Origin: Chromatiales bacterium
GTDB lineage: Bacteria; Pseudomonadota; Gammaproteobacteria; Steroidobacterales; GCA-2729495
Direction of reading: 5' to 3'
Assembly: GCA_002729495.1 (NCBI GenBank)
Contig: PBYE01000050.1
Location: 1-64,000, forward strand
Length of the DNA stretch: 64,000 nucleotides
Shown here: piece after piece, positions 28,532-37,859 of the stretch
How the letters are laid out: every line of letters begins with the position of its first letter
Numbering within the stretch: the first letter of the stretch is position 1
The notes under the pieces: generated by a model
What the model was told of the DNA's origin: nothing
Databases searched by the model: none
The model's input: only the letters and a program-made list of their open reading frames with translations
Translations under genes and position numbers: made by a program

Positions 28532-29143
28532 ATGGGCATCTGGAACGATAAAGTTTTGCCACGGCTTATTGACCGCGGCATGCGCAGAGAAGCTTTGGAG
28601 GAGCACCGTTACCGTGCCGCTCCGCTCGCGACCGGCCGCGTACTTGAACTCGGCGTGGGTTCGGGGCTGAATTTTCCGCACTACGGCGATGCGGTCGAGC
28701 ATCTGTTTGCGCTCGAACCCTCGGAGCACCTGCGCGCGGTGGCCGAAGAACCGGCGGCGGAAGTTACCTTCGGCGTCGACTTCCTTGATGCCTCGGCCGA
28801 GGCCATACCGCTGGACACGGGCGAGATCGATACCGTCGTCAGCTCATGGACCCTGTGCTCGATCCCGGACCTGGAATCCTCGCTGCAGGAGATAAGGCGG
28901 GTTTTGAAACCGGCCGGCAAGCTGGTGTTTATCGAGCACGGACGTTCTCCGGACCCGCGTGTCGCCGGCTGGCAGGATCGCCTCGTGCCATTGTCGACAC
29001 GTTTGCTGGGCTGCAGCCTGAACCGGCCGATGGATACGCTGATAAAGGATGCCGGTTTCAATATGCTGGAACTGGAAACGAACTATCTCGAAGGGCCGAA
29101 ACTGCTCGCCTATCACTATATTGGTCGGGCGCGCCCTGCCTGA
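28532..29143 (+). CDS. class I SAM-dependent methyltransferase
   Basis: A 203-residue methyltransferase of the UbiE/Methyltransf_11 type. Motif I RVLELGVGSGLNFPHYG (residues about 36-52) binds S-adenosylmethionine; DAEAIPLDTGEIDTVVSSWT-like motif IV region (ASAEAIPLD, VVSSWTLCSIPD) and RRVLKPAGKLVFIEHG (motif VI) follow. Similar proteins methylate phospholipids or small thiols and halides; no substrate can be read. Divergent from the MtrA-like gene with 106 bp between, and upstream of the amber-interrupted gene and an esterase. Confidence 0.88.
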   Translation: MGIWNDKVLPRLIDRGMRREALEEHRYRAAPLATGRVLELGVGSGLNFPHYGDAVEHLFALEPSEHLRAVAEEPAAEVTFGVDFLDASAEAIPLDTGEIDTVVSSWTLCSIPDLESSLQEIRRVLKPAGKLVFIEHGRSPDPRVAGWQDRLVPLSTRLLGCSLNRPMDTLIKDAGFNMLELETNYLEGPKLLAYHYIGRARPA

Positions 29144-29161
29144 ATCACAAGGGACAAATCT

Positions 29162-29641
29162 ATGTCTGCCTGCAAATTAATTAAGCCGTTAGCCATCGTC
29201 TTGTGCGCCGTATTGACCTGCCCAATCGCAGCAGTTGCGGGATCCCATTCGCAGGAAGTAATAGTCGTAAGCGAACAGCTCGAAGAAAACCGGCGGCTGG
29301 TTGTTGCCGAGAACATGAACCTGGGGCCGGGCTAGGCGGAAGGGTTCTGGAGGGTTTACGACGAGTACCGGCAGGAGGCGATCGAAATTGAAAAAAACCG
29401 CTTCGAGCTGCTGCGGGAATACCGGAAAGGATACGAAACGCTGACGAGCGAGCAGGCCGAAATCATGGTACTCACGTATCTCGACCTTGAGGAAGAGACC
29501 AACAGCCTGAGGCAGGACTATGTTCGTGAGTTCAACACCGTGATCTCGGCGAAGCAGACGCTGCGCTTTTTCCAGATTGATGTGCGCGAAGATTCCATAA
29601 TCCGTACCGAAATTTCCGTTAACAACCCGTTAGTTGAATGA
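29162..29641 (+). pseudogene. small exported helical protein interrupted by one in-frame TAG
   Basis: A 159-codon frame with a signal peptide (hydrophobic AIVLCAVLTCPIAAVAG) followed by a charged helical protein. The frame is intact except for TAG at 29333-29335 (codon 58), between NMNLGPG and AEGFWRVYDEYRQEAIEIE. Both sides are in the same frame and look like one protein. Its TGA overlaps the ATG of the esterase gene (ATGA), so the arrangement is that of a working operon. A single nonsense mutation is the simplest reading; sequencing error or read-through is possible. Confidence 0.75.
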
Positions 29642-30651
29642 AACCCATGATTACAAGAATACTGGCCCTGTTGGTCCTGTTAACGCTCCTTGGCCCCGCA
29701 GTTGCGGACGAGCGCTTTCCCGCGTCGGCCAGCCTGAGCCCGGAGGCGCAGGCCTATCTCAACCGGGTAAAGACGGGCGCCCTGGAAAACAGGGTGGACG
29801 TGAACGATCCGAAAATGATGGCGACCCTGCGCAAAGCGCTCGGGGGTATGTTCCTGCGCAGCGCGAAGAAGATTGACCCGGACGTTTACACCACCGAGCA
29901 GGATTTGGGCGGCATCAAGGGTTACTGGATCAATAGCCCGGTGCCGGACAAACCCGGCAAGGTGATCCTGTATTTTCATGGCGGCGGTTACATCCTGGGG
30001 TCGGCGCAGGAGAACCTGGGCAGCGGAATTCGAATCTCGTGGGCCAGCAATATCCCGGTACTGTCGATCGAATTCAGGCTGGCACCCGAACACCCCTTCC
30101 CGGCTGGTCTTGAAGACTCGCTGCAAGCCTATCGCTGGTTGCTCGACAATGGGTACAAGGGGAAAGACATCGCAATTTACGGCGATTCCTCGGGTGGCGG
30201 ACAGGTACTCGCGATCGCACTGGCTGTTCGCGACCGGGGCTGGGAGCCGCCCTCGTCCGTTGTGGCTATTTCGCCGCTCACGGATATCACCGGGCAGGGA
30301 GATACCCGCATTACACTCAAAGACGTCGATCCGGTCCTGCGCACGGCGTCGAGTGATCGATACCGCCACTACGCCGGCGATGCAAGCCTGACCAATCCGC
30401 TGGTTTCGCCCCTGTACGGTGACTACACAAACTTTCCCCCGCTGTTAATCCAGGTGGGAACACGAGAAGTACTGCTAAGCGATGCCGTCAGGCTTGCCCA
30501 GGTTGCCCGAAAAGCCGACGTTGAGGTTGAGCTGGATGTCTGGGATGGTATGTGGCACGGCTGGCACGACAGTCCTGGTGTCAGGGAAGCCGAGCAGGCC
30601 TGCGAGGCCGTTGCCGACTTTGTAGTTGCACATTTCGACAGTGCTATGTAA
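29638..30651 (+). CDS. exported alpha/beta hydrolase, hormone-sensitive-lipase family
   Basis: A 337-residue esterase/lipase with a signal peptide (about residues 1-23). HGGGYILGSAQENLG forms the HGGG oxyanion hole typical of the HSL family, IYGDSSGGGQVL holds the nucleophile Ser, EVLLSDAVRLA the acid Asp and MWHGWHDSPG the His. Likely hydrolyses short-chain esters in the periplasm. The ATG overlaps the stop of the preceding interrupted gene by four bases, indicating coupling. Confidence 0.9.
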   Translation: MKPMITRILALLVLLTLLGPAVADERFPASASLSPEAQAYLNRVKTGALENRVDVNDPKMMATLRKALGGMFLRSAKKIDPDVYTTEQDLGGIKGYWINSPVPDKPGKVILYFHGGGYILGSAQENLGSGIRISWASNIPVLSIEFRLAPEHPFPAGLEDSLQAYRWLLDNGYKGKDIAIYGDSSGGGQVLAIALAVRDRGWEPPSSVVAISPLTDITGQGDTRITLKDVDPVLRTASSDRYRHYAGDASLTNPLVSPLYGDYTNFPPLLIQVGTREVLLSDAVRLAQVARKADVEVELDVWDGMWHGWHDSPGVREAEQACEAVADFVVAHFDSAM

Positions 30652-30745
30652 AAAGTGCTGCAGAATAACGGCTAGGGTATGTATCAACCGCAATCGTCAT
30701 GGGCTAGACTTTTGTATCTACCGTGTTGAATAAATAATCGTCTGA

Positions 30746-31957
30746 ATGAATAACAATAACGGGCCGCAAGGTCCTCTCCACGGCATCCGTGTACTGGAAC
30801 TGGGGCAGCTTATCGCCGGCCCCTACACCGGGTCTTTCCTGGGGTACTTCGGCGCCGAAGTCATCAAGGTCGAGCAACCGGGTTGCGGCGATCCGTTACG
30901 CACCTGGCGCATGATGGATGGCGACACCTCGGTCTGGTGGGCCAGCATTGCGCGTAACAAGAAGAGCATTACTGCCAATCTGCGGACCCCGGAAGGTTCC
31001 GATATCGTGCGCAGGCTTGCAGCGGAGTGTGACGTCCTGATCGAAAACTTTCGCCCGGGCGCAATGGAAAAATGGGGCCTCGGTCCCGACGAACTGCGCA
31101 AGGACAACCCCGGGCTTATTTATGCGCGGGTGTCCGGCTACGGCCAGGACGGCCCTTACTCCAGTCGCCTTGGCTTTGCCTCCGTGTGCGAGGGCTTCGG
31201 CGGCTTCCGCTACCTGAATGGTTTTCCTGATCGCCCTCCCGTGCGCCCGAATTTGAGCATGGGCGACACGCTGGCAGCACTCCATACGGCCCTCGGTATC
31301 GTGATGGCCTGCGTGCACAAACTGAATGACCCGGAAAAACATGGCCAGGTTATTGATGTCGCGATTTACGAAGCCGTTTACAGCATGCTCGAGTCGGTCG
31401 TGCCGGAATACGACCGCGGCGGCGTGGTTCGTGAATGTTCGGGCTCTACGCTGACCGGCATTGTACCGACGAATACCTACCGCTGTGCCGATGGCAAGGA
31501 CGTGATCATCGGCGCAAACGGCGATTCCATCTTCAAGCGTTTATGCATTGCGATGGGCCGCCCGGATATGGGTGAGGATCCCCGCTTTGCAAGCAACAAC
31601 GACAGGGTCGAACACGAACCGGAAATTGATGCGCTAATCGAAGCCTGGATGAAAACCATGACCGGCGACGAGGCGCTCAAAGTTCTGGAAGAAGCGCAGG
31701 TGCCCTCGGGCCCGATCTACAGCGTTGCTGACATGATGGTCGACGAGCAGTACAACGCCCGCGGTATGTTCGAAACCGTTGAGTCCAACGGCAAGCCACT
31801 GAAGGTGCCGGCGATGATTCCGAAGCTGAGCAAAACACCCGGCGCAACTCGTACGACGGCGCCGGCGCTCGGTGCCCACAACGAGGAAGTGCTGGGCAAC
31901 CTGCTGGGCATGTCGGCTGAAGAAATCGCGAAGCTCAAGGAAGCCGGCGCGATCTGA
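30746..31957 (+). CDS. class III CoA-transferase (CaiB/BaiF family)
   Basis: A 403-residue family III CoA-transferase that moves CoA between carboxylic acids. LHGIRVLELGQLIAGPYTG at the N-terminus, FGAEVIKVEQPGCGDPLR, ENFRPGAMEKWGLG and the catalytic Asp in LSMGDTLAALH are visible, as is HGQVIDVAIYEAVYSMLES. Known relatives act on carnitine, bile acids, oxalate, succinate/glutarate or aromatic acids; the substrate is not readable. It stands alone between an esterase and a convergent SDR gene and fits the catabolic theme. Confidence 0.92.
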   Translation: MNNNNGPQGPLHGIRVLELGQLIAGPYTGSFLGYFGAEVIKVEQPGCGDPLRTWRMMDGDTSVWWASIARNKKSITANLRTPEGSDIVRRLAAECDVLIENFRPGAMEKWGLGPDELRKDNPGLIYARVSGYGQDGPYSSRLGFASVCEGFGGFRYLNGFPDRPPVRPNLSMGDTLAALHTALGIVMACVHKLNDPEKHGQVIDVAIYEAVYSMLESVVPEYDRGGVVRECSGSTLTGIVPTNTYRCADGKDVIIGANGDSIFKRLCIAMGRPDMGEDPRFASNNDRVEHEPEIDALIEAWMKTMTGDEALKVLEEAQVPSGPIYSVADMMVDEQYNARGMFETVESNGKPLKVPAMIPKLSKTPGATRTTAPALGAHNEEVLGNLLGMSAEEIAKLKEAGAI

Positions 31958-31962
31958 TAGCG

Positions 31963-32835
31963 TCAGCCTGCTTTTGCCAGTTCGGTTACTTCGACCGCGT
32001 ATGCCCAGATCTTGCGCCGTAGTTCCGCATCGGCTGTAAACTTCGAAGCTTCCTTTGGTTTGCAGTTTTCCCAGTACAAGCCGGTCTGGTCGTCGATGTC
32101 CGCGTCGGTCGTAAGATAAATATGCGTGCGGGCGCCGCTTTCCGCTGATTGTATAAAGGGTCGAACCAGTTTCAGGCCCAGCCCCCAGATGCCGCGCATA
32201 TGCCTGTAGATGTTGGTCCTGATGAAATAACCAGGCGAAACGGCGTAGACAGACACGCCCGTGCCGTCCAGCATTTCCGCCAGGTCACGGGAGAATGCAA
32301 CCAGGCAGAGCTTTGAACGTGCATAGGCCTGGAACCCGCAGCTGTGGTTTACCTTGCCCCACTTCCTGCGGTTATCGATGTCACCCCAGTCGAGGCCTTT
32401 CGCCGATTTGTGGGCTTCCGAGGCAATGTTAATTACGCGCGCCGGTGATGATGTCCTGAGCTTGTCCAGCAACAGGTTGGTTAACAAAAATGGCCCCAGG
32501 AAATTGGTAGCCATCGTCATCTCGAAACCGTCAGCGCTTTCGCGGCGAATGGATTCCGTGATCCCCGCATTGTTCACCAGGATATCCAGACGTTCGTAGT
32601 CACGGTTTACCCGGTCGGCAAGCCGCCGCACCTCTGCAAATGAACTTACATCGCATTCGATGAATTCGACGTCGTTGTTTCCGGTCGATGTAACAATTTC
32701 ATCACGCGCCTTGATACCGTTGGGTACGTCGAAATCAACGCAGATAAGCCGCATTCCTGCATGCGCGGCTGCCATCGCCGTGAGCTGGCCCATGCCGCTC
32801 GCGGTTCCGGTAATCAGGCAGGTTTTTCGGGTCAT
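31963..32835 (-). CDS. short-chain dehydrogenase/reductase
   Basis: A 290-residue SDR. The nucleotide-binding TGTASGMGQLTAMAA, cofactor-specifying ICVDFD (suggesting NAD), ILVNNAGI, INIASEAHKSA and the catalytic YARSKLCLVAFSRDL (Tyr, Lys) are visible. It resembles retinol-dehydrogenase or WW-oxidoreductase-like SDRs. The ATG at 32835 is preferred, because the upstream frame runs into the palindromic operator region. It is divergent from the marR gene and is probably controlled by it. Confidence 0.88.
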   Translation of the reverse strand: MTRKTCLITGTASGMGQLTAMAAAHAGMRLICVDFDVPNGIKARDEIVTSTGNNDVEFIECDVSSFAEVRRLADRVNRDYERLDILVNNAGITESIRRESADGFEMTMATNFLGPFLLTNLLLDKLRTSSPARVINIASEAHKSAKGLDWGDIDNRRKWGKVNHSCGFQAYARSKLCLVAFSRDLAEMLDGTGVSVYAVSPGYFIRTNIYRHMRGIWGLGLKLVRPFIQSAESGARTHIYLTTDADIDDQTGLYWENCKPKEASKFTADAELRRKIWAYAVEVTELAKAG

Positions 32836-32888
32836 AAGGATTGTTCCCGGGCTTACTAGGGGTTGGTATTCCGGGCGCGAAAGCATAG

Positions 32889-32906
32889 TATATGTAATTA
32901 CATATA
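32889..32906. promoter_or_regulatory. 18-bp perfect palindrome, probable MarR-family operator
   Basis: TATATGTAATTACATATA lies in the 95-bp gap between the divergent SDR and marR-type genes, the usual place for a MarR self-regulatory operator. The 12-bp core ATGTAATTACAT recurs at 43901-43912, upstream of the Tat-exported amidohydrolase. Confidence 0.75.
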
Positions 32907-32930
32907 GCTACCTGCCCCGGGCCGGTTTTT

Positions 32931-33407
32931 ATGGAATCGAACATCTCGAAACTTCGCCAATCGGCATCGGCAGCCAAGGACGTGCCGGTGGATCCGGATA
33001 TGTTGCCATATATGCTGAACCGGCTGACCTCGCGGGCGAATCAACTCTGGGTAAAGCAGTTACGTGAACACGGGCTGACTATTGGTCGCTGGCATGTGCT
33101 TAGCGTGCTGGCCCGCTATGACGGCAGCCGCATAGGCACCATCGCCGACTTAAGCGGTGGCGAGCAACCTGCCGTGAGCCGGGTGATCGACCAGATGGAA
33201 CGCGACGGACTGGTCGGCCGCCGTCCGTCACTGGATGACAGCCGCGCGGTCGAGGTCTGGCTGAGCAAGCGTGGCCGCCAGATCATCGACAATTTGCTGC
33301 CCGAGGCCGAAGAATTTGTCGCCCGCATGCTACGTTCACTTGATGAAGGTGAAATAAACCAGCTTGCCGGTTTCCTCGAGCGACTGATGGCCGATATGAG
33401 CGAATAA
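32931..33407 (+). CDS. MarR-family transcriptional regulator
   Basis: A 158-residue winged-helix regulator. LTIGRWHVLSVLARYDGSRI, GGEQPAVSRVIDQMERDGLV and the wing region RRPSLDDSRAVEVWLSKRG are typical MarR motifs, and helices at both ends would form the dimer. MarR proteins usually repress neighbouring catabolic or efflux genes and release DNA on binding a phenolic ligand. It is divergent from the SDR gene over a perfect palindrome, and its stop directly abuts the convergent MFS gene. Confidence 0.93.
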   Translation: MESNISKLRQSASAAKDVPVDPDMLPYMLNRLTSRANQLWVKQLREHGLTIGRWHVLSVLARYDGSRIGTIADLSGGEQPAVSRVIDQMERDGLVGRRPSLDDSRAVEVWLSKRGRQIIDNLLPEAEEFVARMLRSLDEGEINQLAGFLERLMADMSE

Positions 33408-34709
33408 TCAGCCGGTTTCCTGTTTGCCCGGCGCGACAATGCGCACAATTGCAGCAACAACCAGTAGCACACCCTGCAGCGCACCGACCACGATGAACGG
33501 GCCGGCCGGCCTCCACTCATCGAACCAGATGCCCCCGAAATAACTGAACACCAGGATTCCCAACGCGCCGAACATACCATTCACGCCGATGACGGCCGCG
33601 CGTTCCTTACGCTCGGCTTCCTGCCCCACCAGGCCGATTGACGCCATGATGGCGCTGCCTGAACCCAGCGTCAGGATGATGAAAAACGGAAACATGGTGT
33701 AGTCGAGCGGACTCGTTACGAACACCATCGACAGGTAACCGGTACTCGCGAAGAACATCGCGATGATCATTGCGGTCACGCGGTTAACCTTGTCCATGAT
33801 CCAGCCGAATGACGGTTGCCAGATCACGGCGACAAACTGCATCGCAACCAGGATAAGCCCGAAACGTGCCATGGCCTGGCCCGGACTCATGCCCCATTTG
33901 GAAGCATCGTGTATCGCCCACAGTGACAGGAACATGCCCTTGATCACGAGGTCGGAGCGGCCCGTGAAAGCGCAGGCAAACGACAGGCAGATACGAGGAT
34001 TGCGCATGGCGCGAAGACCTGCTGTTGCCAGCCGGGAATAGTTCGGGCGCTCCCTGACGGCCGCAGGCGTGCCGCCTTTCAGACCTTTGTGAAAGACCAG
34101 TGTTGAAACCAGGCACAACCCGGCGCACAGCAAATACATGACCCTGCCACCGGTAACCGCGTCATAACCACCGGACTGGACCAGCGCGGGCACCTGCGCA
34201 ATTGCGCCGCCGACAAACATGACGCCAAACGTGTTCATCATCGAGCTGATGCCAATCATCTTGCCGCGTGACCGGCCCTGCGGATAATCATTTGTAAGGG
34301 TTGCGATAATGGTGGCGGACGCGGAAGCTCCGACCGCATAAATCATCCGGTAAATGAATAGTTCGTTGAATGATGTCGCAAAGGGGTACAGACCAAAGCC
34401 GAGACCGATGGCGAGTGTCGCCAGGATCAACATAGGCCGGCGACCAATTTTGTCGGCCAGCACCCCGCATAGCGGCATCAAGACGATCATCACGATTTCC
34501 GTCCAGACCGACAGTATTCCTGTGACCTGGCCTTGCTGAGAACGTGGTATTAAAAGGTGCTCCGTGAGCACATAGCCCTGCAACAGGCTCATGCCGGACA
34601 ACATCCCGATGGATATAAACGAGGCGTACAGCTTGGTGATTACGTTGCCGCGGCTGATGCCCGGTGCGAGCCAGATGGGTCCCAGACGTTGTGCGATAGC
34701 CTGTTGCAT
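33408..34709 (-). CDS. MFS transporter
   Basis: A 433-residue membrane protein with about 12 hydrophobic segments and the MFS loop signature GVLADKIGRRPMLIL between helices 2 and 3 (about residue 80-94). Other segments include GASASATIIATLTNDYPQGRSRGK. Probably takes up or exports a substrate of the surrounding catabolic genes. Its end is directly adjacent to the marR-type gene end (convergent). Substrate unknown. Confidence 0.88.
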   Translation of the reverse strand: MQQAIAQRLGPIWLAPGISRGNVITKLYASFISIGMLSGMSLLQGYVLTEHLLIPRSQQGQVTGILSVWTEIVMIVLMPLCGVLADKIGRRPMLILATLAIGLGFGLYPFATSFNELFIYRMIYAVGASASATIIATLTNDYPQGRSRGKMIGISSMMNTFGVMFVGGAIAQVPALVQSGGYDAVTGGRVMYLLCAGLCLVSTLVFHKGLKGGTPAAVRERPNYSRLATAGLRAMRNPRICLSFACAFTGRSDLVIKGMFLSLWAIHDASKWGMSPGQAMARFGLILVAMQFVAVIWQPSFGWIMDKVNRVTAMIIAMFFASTGYLSMVFVTSPLDYTMFPFFIILTLGSGSAIMASIGLVGQEAERKERAAVIGVNGMFGALGILVFSYFGGIWFDEWRPAGPFIVVGALQGVLLVVAAIVRIVAPGKQETG

Positions 34710-34880
34710 TATTATTTTTATTGCTATTGATCGTTAACCATCGCTTATCCGCGCAAGCCGTTACGATTCGTGCGGGCCTGCATCCATCTGTTGGCGTTTG
34801 CGGGCAGGCTCGGCCCGGTCGATGAAGGCTTTGCCTAGAATGCCCTTCCCTTTCGGGAAAGACAGAGGTCATGGTTTCAA

Positions 34881-35630
34881 ATGAGTGACGCACCCTATTC
34901 TTTCGAGTTCATCGAGAAGCTGATCGACAAGAGCCTCGTTGCCCTGAAATGGGAAGAGCAATCCGGCTCCGGCGACGGGCCGTATATGTCGCTTACCCTT
35001 GCCGAAGACCCGGATCAGGGTGCGGGATACGTGCGGGTCTGGAAGGCATCCGATAGCCCGATGGATCGTATGGTTCATGTGCGTTTGCAGGCGGGGCCGG
35101 TGGAGACTCAGCTCCTGTTTCTGTTCGGCCGCGCCGACACTTCAATGCCGCATTTGCATGCCCAGGTGGTGCAGTTTCCACCCGACGGGTATGTCTACAA
35201 CATCGACCTGATTCCGCGGCTGGACCCGGTCGACCATCCCGACTGGTTCGACAAGGTATTCGGTGCATTGCGCAGGCCATACAAGAAAGCCGTTTCCAAC
35301 CGGGATAATAGTTGTGCGCAGGCACCGGCAAACCCGGCGCTGGCTATATTTATGTCGCCGTGGGGAATCGGCAGCGCACACACAGATCGCGCCGAACTCG
35401 ACCGGGTCGAACCAAGCATCGTTGCCTACATGGACCACTACCTTGCGCTGGCGGCGGATAGCTGGGACGTTGCGGATCCGGCGGCCCAGGCAGACCGGGA
35501 CCAGCGGCACATGGAACGCTTTTTTGCTGACGAGCTTGATCCGCGTGCGTGGAACGGCGTGTATCGCATAATCGGAGAAGAAACGGGCCGGGCTGTAAAA
35601 GCATTGTTCCAGTCCCCACTTCCTAAATAA
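34881..35630 (+). CDS. conserved hypothetical protein, possibly related to bilin/chlorophyll-catabolite reductases
   Basis: A 249-residue soluble protein without signal peptide. MPHLHAQVVQFPPDGYVYN and IDLIPRLDPVDHPDWFDKVF resemble, in style, the PH-fxxx and D-hhPR region of red chlorophyll catabolite reductase and ferredoxin-dependent bilin reductases, and SPWGIGSAH follows. This is a weak inference from memory of those families; no bilin biosynthesis or phytochrome gene is nearby. The gene is transcribed with the epimerase-like gene downstream (50-bp AT-rich gap). Confidence 0.55.
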   Translation: MSDAPYSFEFIEKLIDKSLVALKWEEQSGSGDGPYMSLTLAEDPDQGAGYVRVWKASDSPMDRMVHVRLQAGPVETQLLFLFGRADTSMPHLHAQVVQFPPDGYVYNIDLIPRLDPVDHPDWFDKVFGALRRPYKKAVSNRDNSCAQAPANPALAIFMSPWGIGSAHTDRAELDRVEPSIVAYMDHYLALAADSWDVADPAAQADRDQRHMERFFADELDPRAWNGVYRIIGEETGRAVKALFQSPLPK

Positions 35631-35680
35631 ATAACATTTAATTTAATTAATAAGTAATTGATTGATAAGGAGAATAAGAT

Positions 35681-36556
35681 ATGAAGATTGCAATCGTCGG
35701 CGCGGCCTACACGGGCTTTGCCGCGGCCGAATATCTAAAGGGCAAGGGCCATGAAGTCTCGGTAACCACCACCAGCGAGCGGCGTGTGCCGGAACTGGAA
35801 GCCGTGGCAGACCGCGTGGTCGTGATGAAAGGCAGCGATCGCGACAAAATGCGCGAGCTGATTGCGGGCCAGGATGTTTTACTGCTGACGATGGCGGGTG
35901 GCATGGTCGAACGTGACGGCAAATTCGTCATGGACCTCGACCTGTACAAGGATGCCTATGTCGGCACGGCCGAATCAGTTGTTGAGGCTATCGATGTGGC
36001 ACCCGGACTCAGCCAGATCGTGTTTACCGGCTCCTGGAGCGCATACGGCAATGCCGGCGGTGCAGATGAAGTTAACGAAGATACGCCGGCCACACCCGCA
36101 TCACCCTTTGCGCAGGTATACATTGACACAGAGAACCTGCTGTTCGGCATAGAAACGCCGGAGCGTAAGGTCTGTATCTATCGCACCGGTACGATCTATG
36201 GGCCGCAGGTTGGCTTTATGCCGCGCGGATTGCAGGCCTCAACCCTGCCGATGGCGGGACAAACCGTGCCGTTTGACGGCAACGCGCCTGCTGCCATTAT
36301 TCACCGCGACGACGTAGTCAGGGCGCTCGAATTTGCCATTGATAACCGGCTTTCGGGTATCCACAACCTGATCAATGACATCACGGAAAAGAAAGAAGTA
36401 TTTTTTGGCAAAATAATTGCGGATGCAGGTGCCGAGCCCATTAACTGGGTCGGTGCCGGCACCGGGCCGAAGAGCCTGTCCAACCAGAAGCTCAAGGACG
36501 CCGGCTTTGTTCTGGGTGATCCGGACACGGCCCAGGACGGTAATAGCTTCCTGTAG
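35681..36556 (+). CDS. NAD(P)-dependent epimerase/dehydratase-like protein (extended SDR, atypical)
   Basis: A 291-residue Rossmann protein with N-terminal KIAIVGAAYTGFAAAEYL (GxxGxxA-like nucleotide site). FTGSWSAYGNAGGADEVNED and YRTGTIYGPQ correspond to epimerase-family regions. The classical YxxxK is replaced by VYIDTENLL, so catalytic activity of SDR type is questionable. A clear GGAG lies 9 bases before the ATG. Followed by a strong terminator. Function unknown; substrate binding or NAD(P)H sensing is possible. Confidence 0.78.
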   Translation: MKIAIVGAAYTGFAAAEYLKGKGHEVSVTTTSERRVPELEAVADRVVVMKGSDRDKMRELIAGQDVLLLTMAGGMVERDGKFVMDLDLYKDAYVGTAESVVEAIDVAPGLSQIVFTGSWSAYGNAGGADEVNEDTPATPASPFAQVYIDTENLLFGIETPERKVCIYRTGTIYGPQVGFMPRGLQASTLPMAGQTVPFDGNAPAAIIHRDDVVRALEFAIDNRLSGIHNLINDITEKKEVFFGKIIADAGAEPINWVGAGTGPKSLSNQKLKDAGFVLGDPDTAQDGNSFL

Positions 36557-36589
36557 TTCGCCGCGGAGCCCGGCTCTCCGGCTTATGTT

Positions 36590-36634
36590 AAAAAGCGGTG
36601 GCCCCCTGTTTCACGGGGGCCGGGCGGCGCTTTT
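36590..36634 (+). terminator. intrinsic terminator after the epimerase-like gene
   Basis: GGCCCCC ... GGGGGCC forms a strong stem with a short loop, flanked by AAAAAGCG and CGCTTTT that extend the pairing and end in a T-run. It lies 34 bp after the stop at 36556. Confidence 0.7.
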
Positions 36635-36704
36635 GGGATTCCGGTCATGCCGACAAGACCCGCTTTAACAGAAACTATGCGGTGTTCTGTCAAATGCACT
36701 GCTA

Positions 36705-37638
36705 ATGACTACGAAACCGACCCAAAACGATGTGTTTGCCGACTATGGCGCCTTTCTGAATGCGTTGCTCCCGCAGGCGCAGGGTTTCATGTTCCATGAC
36801 CGTCACGGCCGGTTGTTCTGGAGCAATAACCTGCCCGACGGGAGCTTGCTGACCGAGGAGTTCCATTCGACCCTGAACAAGATGATTGAGCGCGGCGACC
36901 TGCCCGGCGAACAGGCCAGGATTCCATTAAAAGATTGCACCGCTTTCCTTGTCCGCGTCCTGAGTGACAAGGGAAAGATGCTTGGGGTGCTGACTGCTCT
37001 TGTCGACCGTGAAATGGCCGGTATGCCCTACCAGTTCTGTGCCGATCTGCTGGGCCCGGCACTGCGCAGCTTGTCCCGGGAACTGAGTTTGCGGATGCAC
37101 CTCCTGGCAGCGACGCGCAAACTGAAACATCATGGCGGTGAGCATACTGCGTGAAGAGATCGATCGTACCGGCGTGTCGACTGACCGCTTGTGTTTTGAA
37201 ATTACCGAAACCGTTGCAGTAGCCAACCTGCGGAAAGCCCAGAACTTTATGAGCACACTCAAGGAAAAGGGCTGCCGATTCTCCCTGGATGATTTCGGCA
37301 CCGGCCTCAGCTCCTTCGCTTACCTCAAGATGTTCCCGGTCGACAAACTGAAGATAGACGGCAGCTTCGTGCAGGATATCTGCAAAAATGATATTTCCCG
37401 CTCCATGGTTACGGCCATTGCGGAAATCGCACGTGTGATGGAACTCGAAACGGTTGCGGAATACGTAGAAGATGAAAGCACCCTTAAGGCCATTCGCGAG
37501 ATGGGTGTGAACTGGACGCAGGGATTCCATGTAGGCGAACCTATGCGTTTGAGTTACGTACTCGGCGAGAGCACTATCGTCGACGAGGTAGATATCGCGG
37601 AAGTCGATACTTCCATGATCGCCAAGCTGCCCGCCTGA
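36705..37638 (+). pseudogene. broken EAL-domain (cyclic-di-GMP phosphodiesterase) gene
   Basis: Two overlapping frames. 36705-37154 encodes an N-terminal sensor-like segment (FHDRHGRLFWSNNLPDG) that ends in a stop. 37132-37638 encodes only the second half of an EAL domain: LCFEITETVAVANL, FSLDDFGTGLSSFAYLK, DKLKIDGSFVQD, ETVAEYVED. The EAL motif itself, the first half of the domain and any GGDEF domain are absent. A deletion that fused the ends out of frame explains this. Without the EAL glutamate the remnant cannot hydrolyse cyclic-di-GMP. Confidence 0.8.
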
Positions 37639-37708
37639 TATTCCCTCGATATTAAGACTTGTCAGCCACGCCGACTGAGGTTAGCTGCTGGGTACACGAA
37701 TCCCGGGG

Positions 37709-37726
37709 CCGGCTGTGCACAGCCGG
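37709..37726. promoter_or_regulatory. 18-bp perfect palindrome upstream of the ubiD-like gene
   Basis: CCGGCTGTGCACAGCCGG lies 134 bp before the start of the UbiD-type decarboxylase gene and 70 bp after the EAL remnant. It has no T-run, so it may be an operator or a weak terminator hairpin. It differs from the MarR-type palindrome. Confidence 0.4.
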
Positions 37727-37859
37727 TCGTTCCGATAAGCGATTCATTCGCTCCGCTGCTTGGTCAGGGGTGGTGTCCCGCGGCGACCGCCTTGGTGTGC
37801 CGGTTAGAATCGCGCGCTCACTATCACCTATCATTTAATACCGATACGGAGACCCAACG

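Noticed and set aside
29333-29335. TAG as a pyrrolysine codon
   Set aside because: Pyrrolysine occurs in methylamine methyltransferases with pylT/pylS; none is seen, and the host gene is a small exported helical protein unlike those enzymes. The nearby MtrA-like gene is not evidence for pyrrolysine.
37709-37726. Site for the same MarR-type regulator
   Set aside because: The palindrome CCGGCTGTGCACAGCCGG has no similarity to ATGTAATTACAT, so it was kept as a separate, unassigned element.
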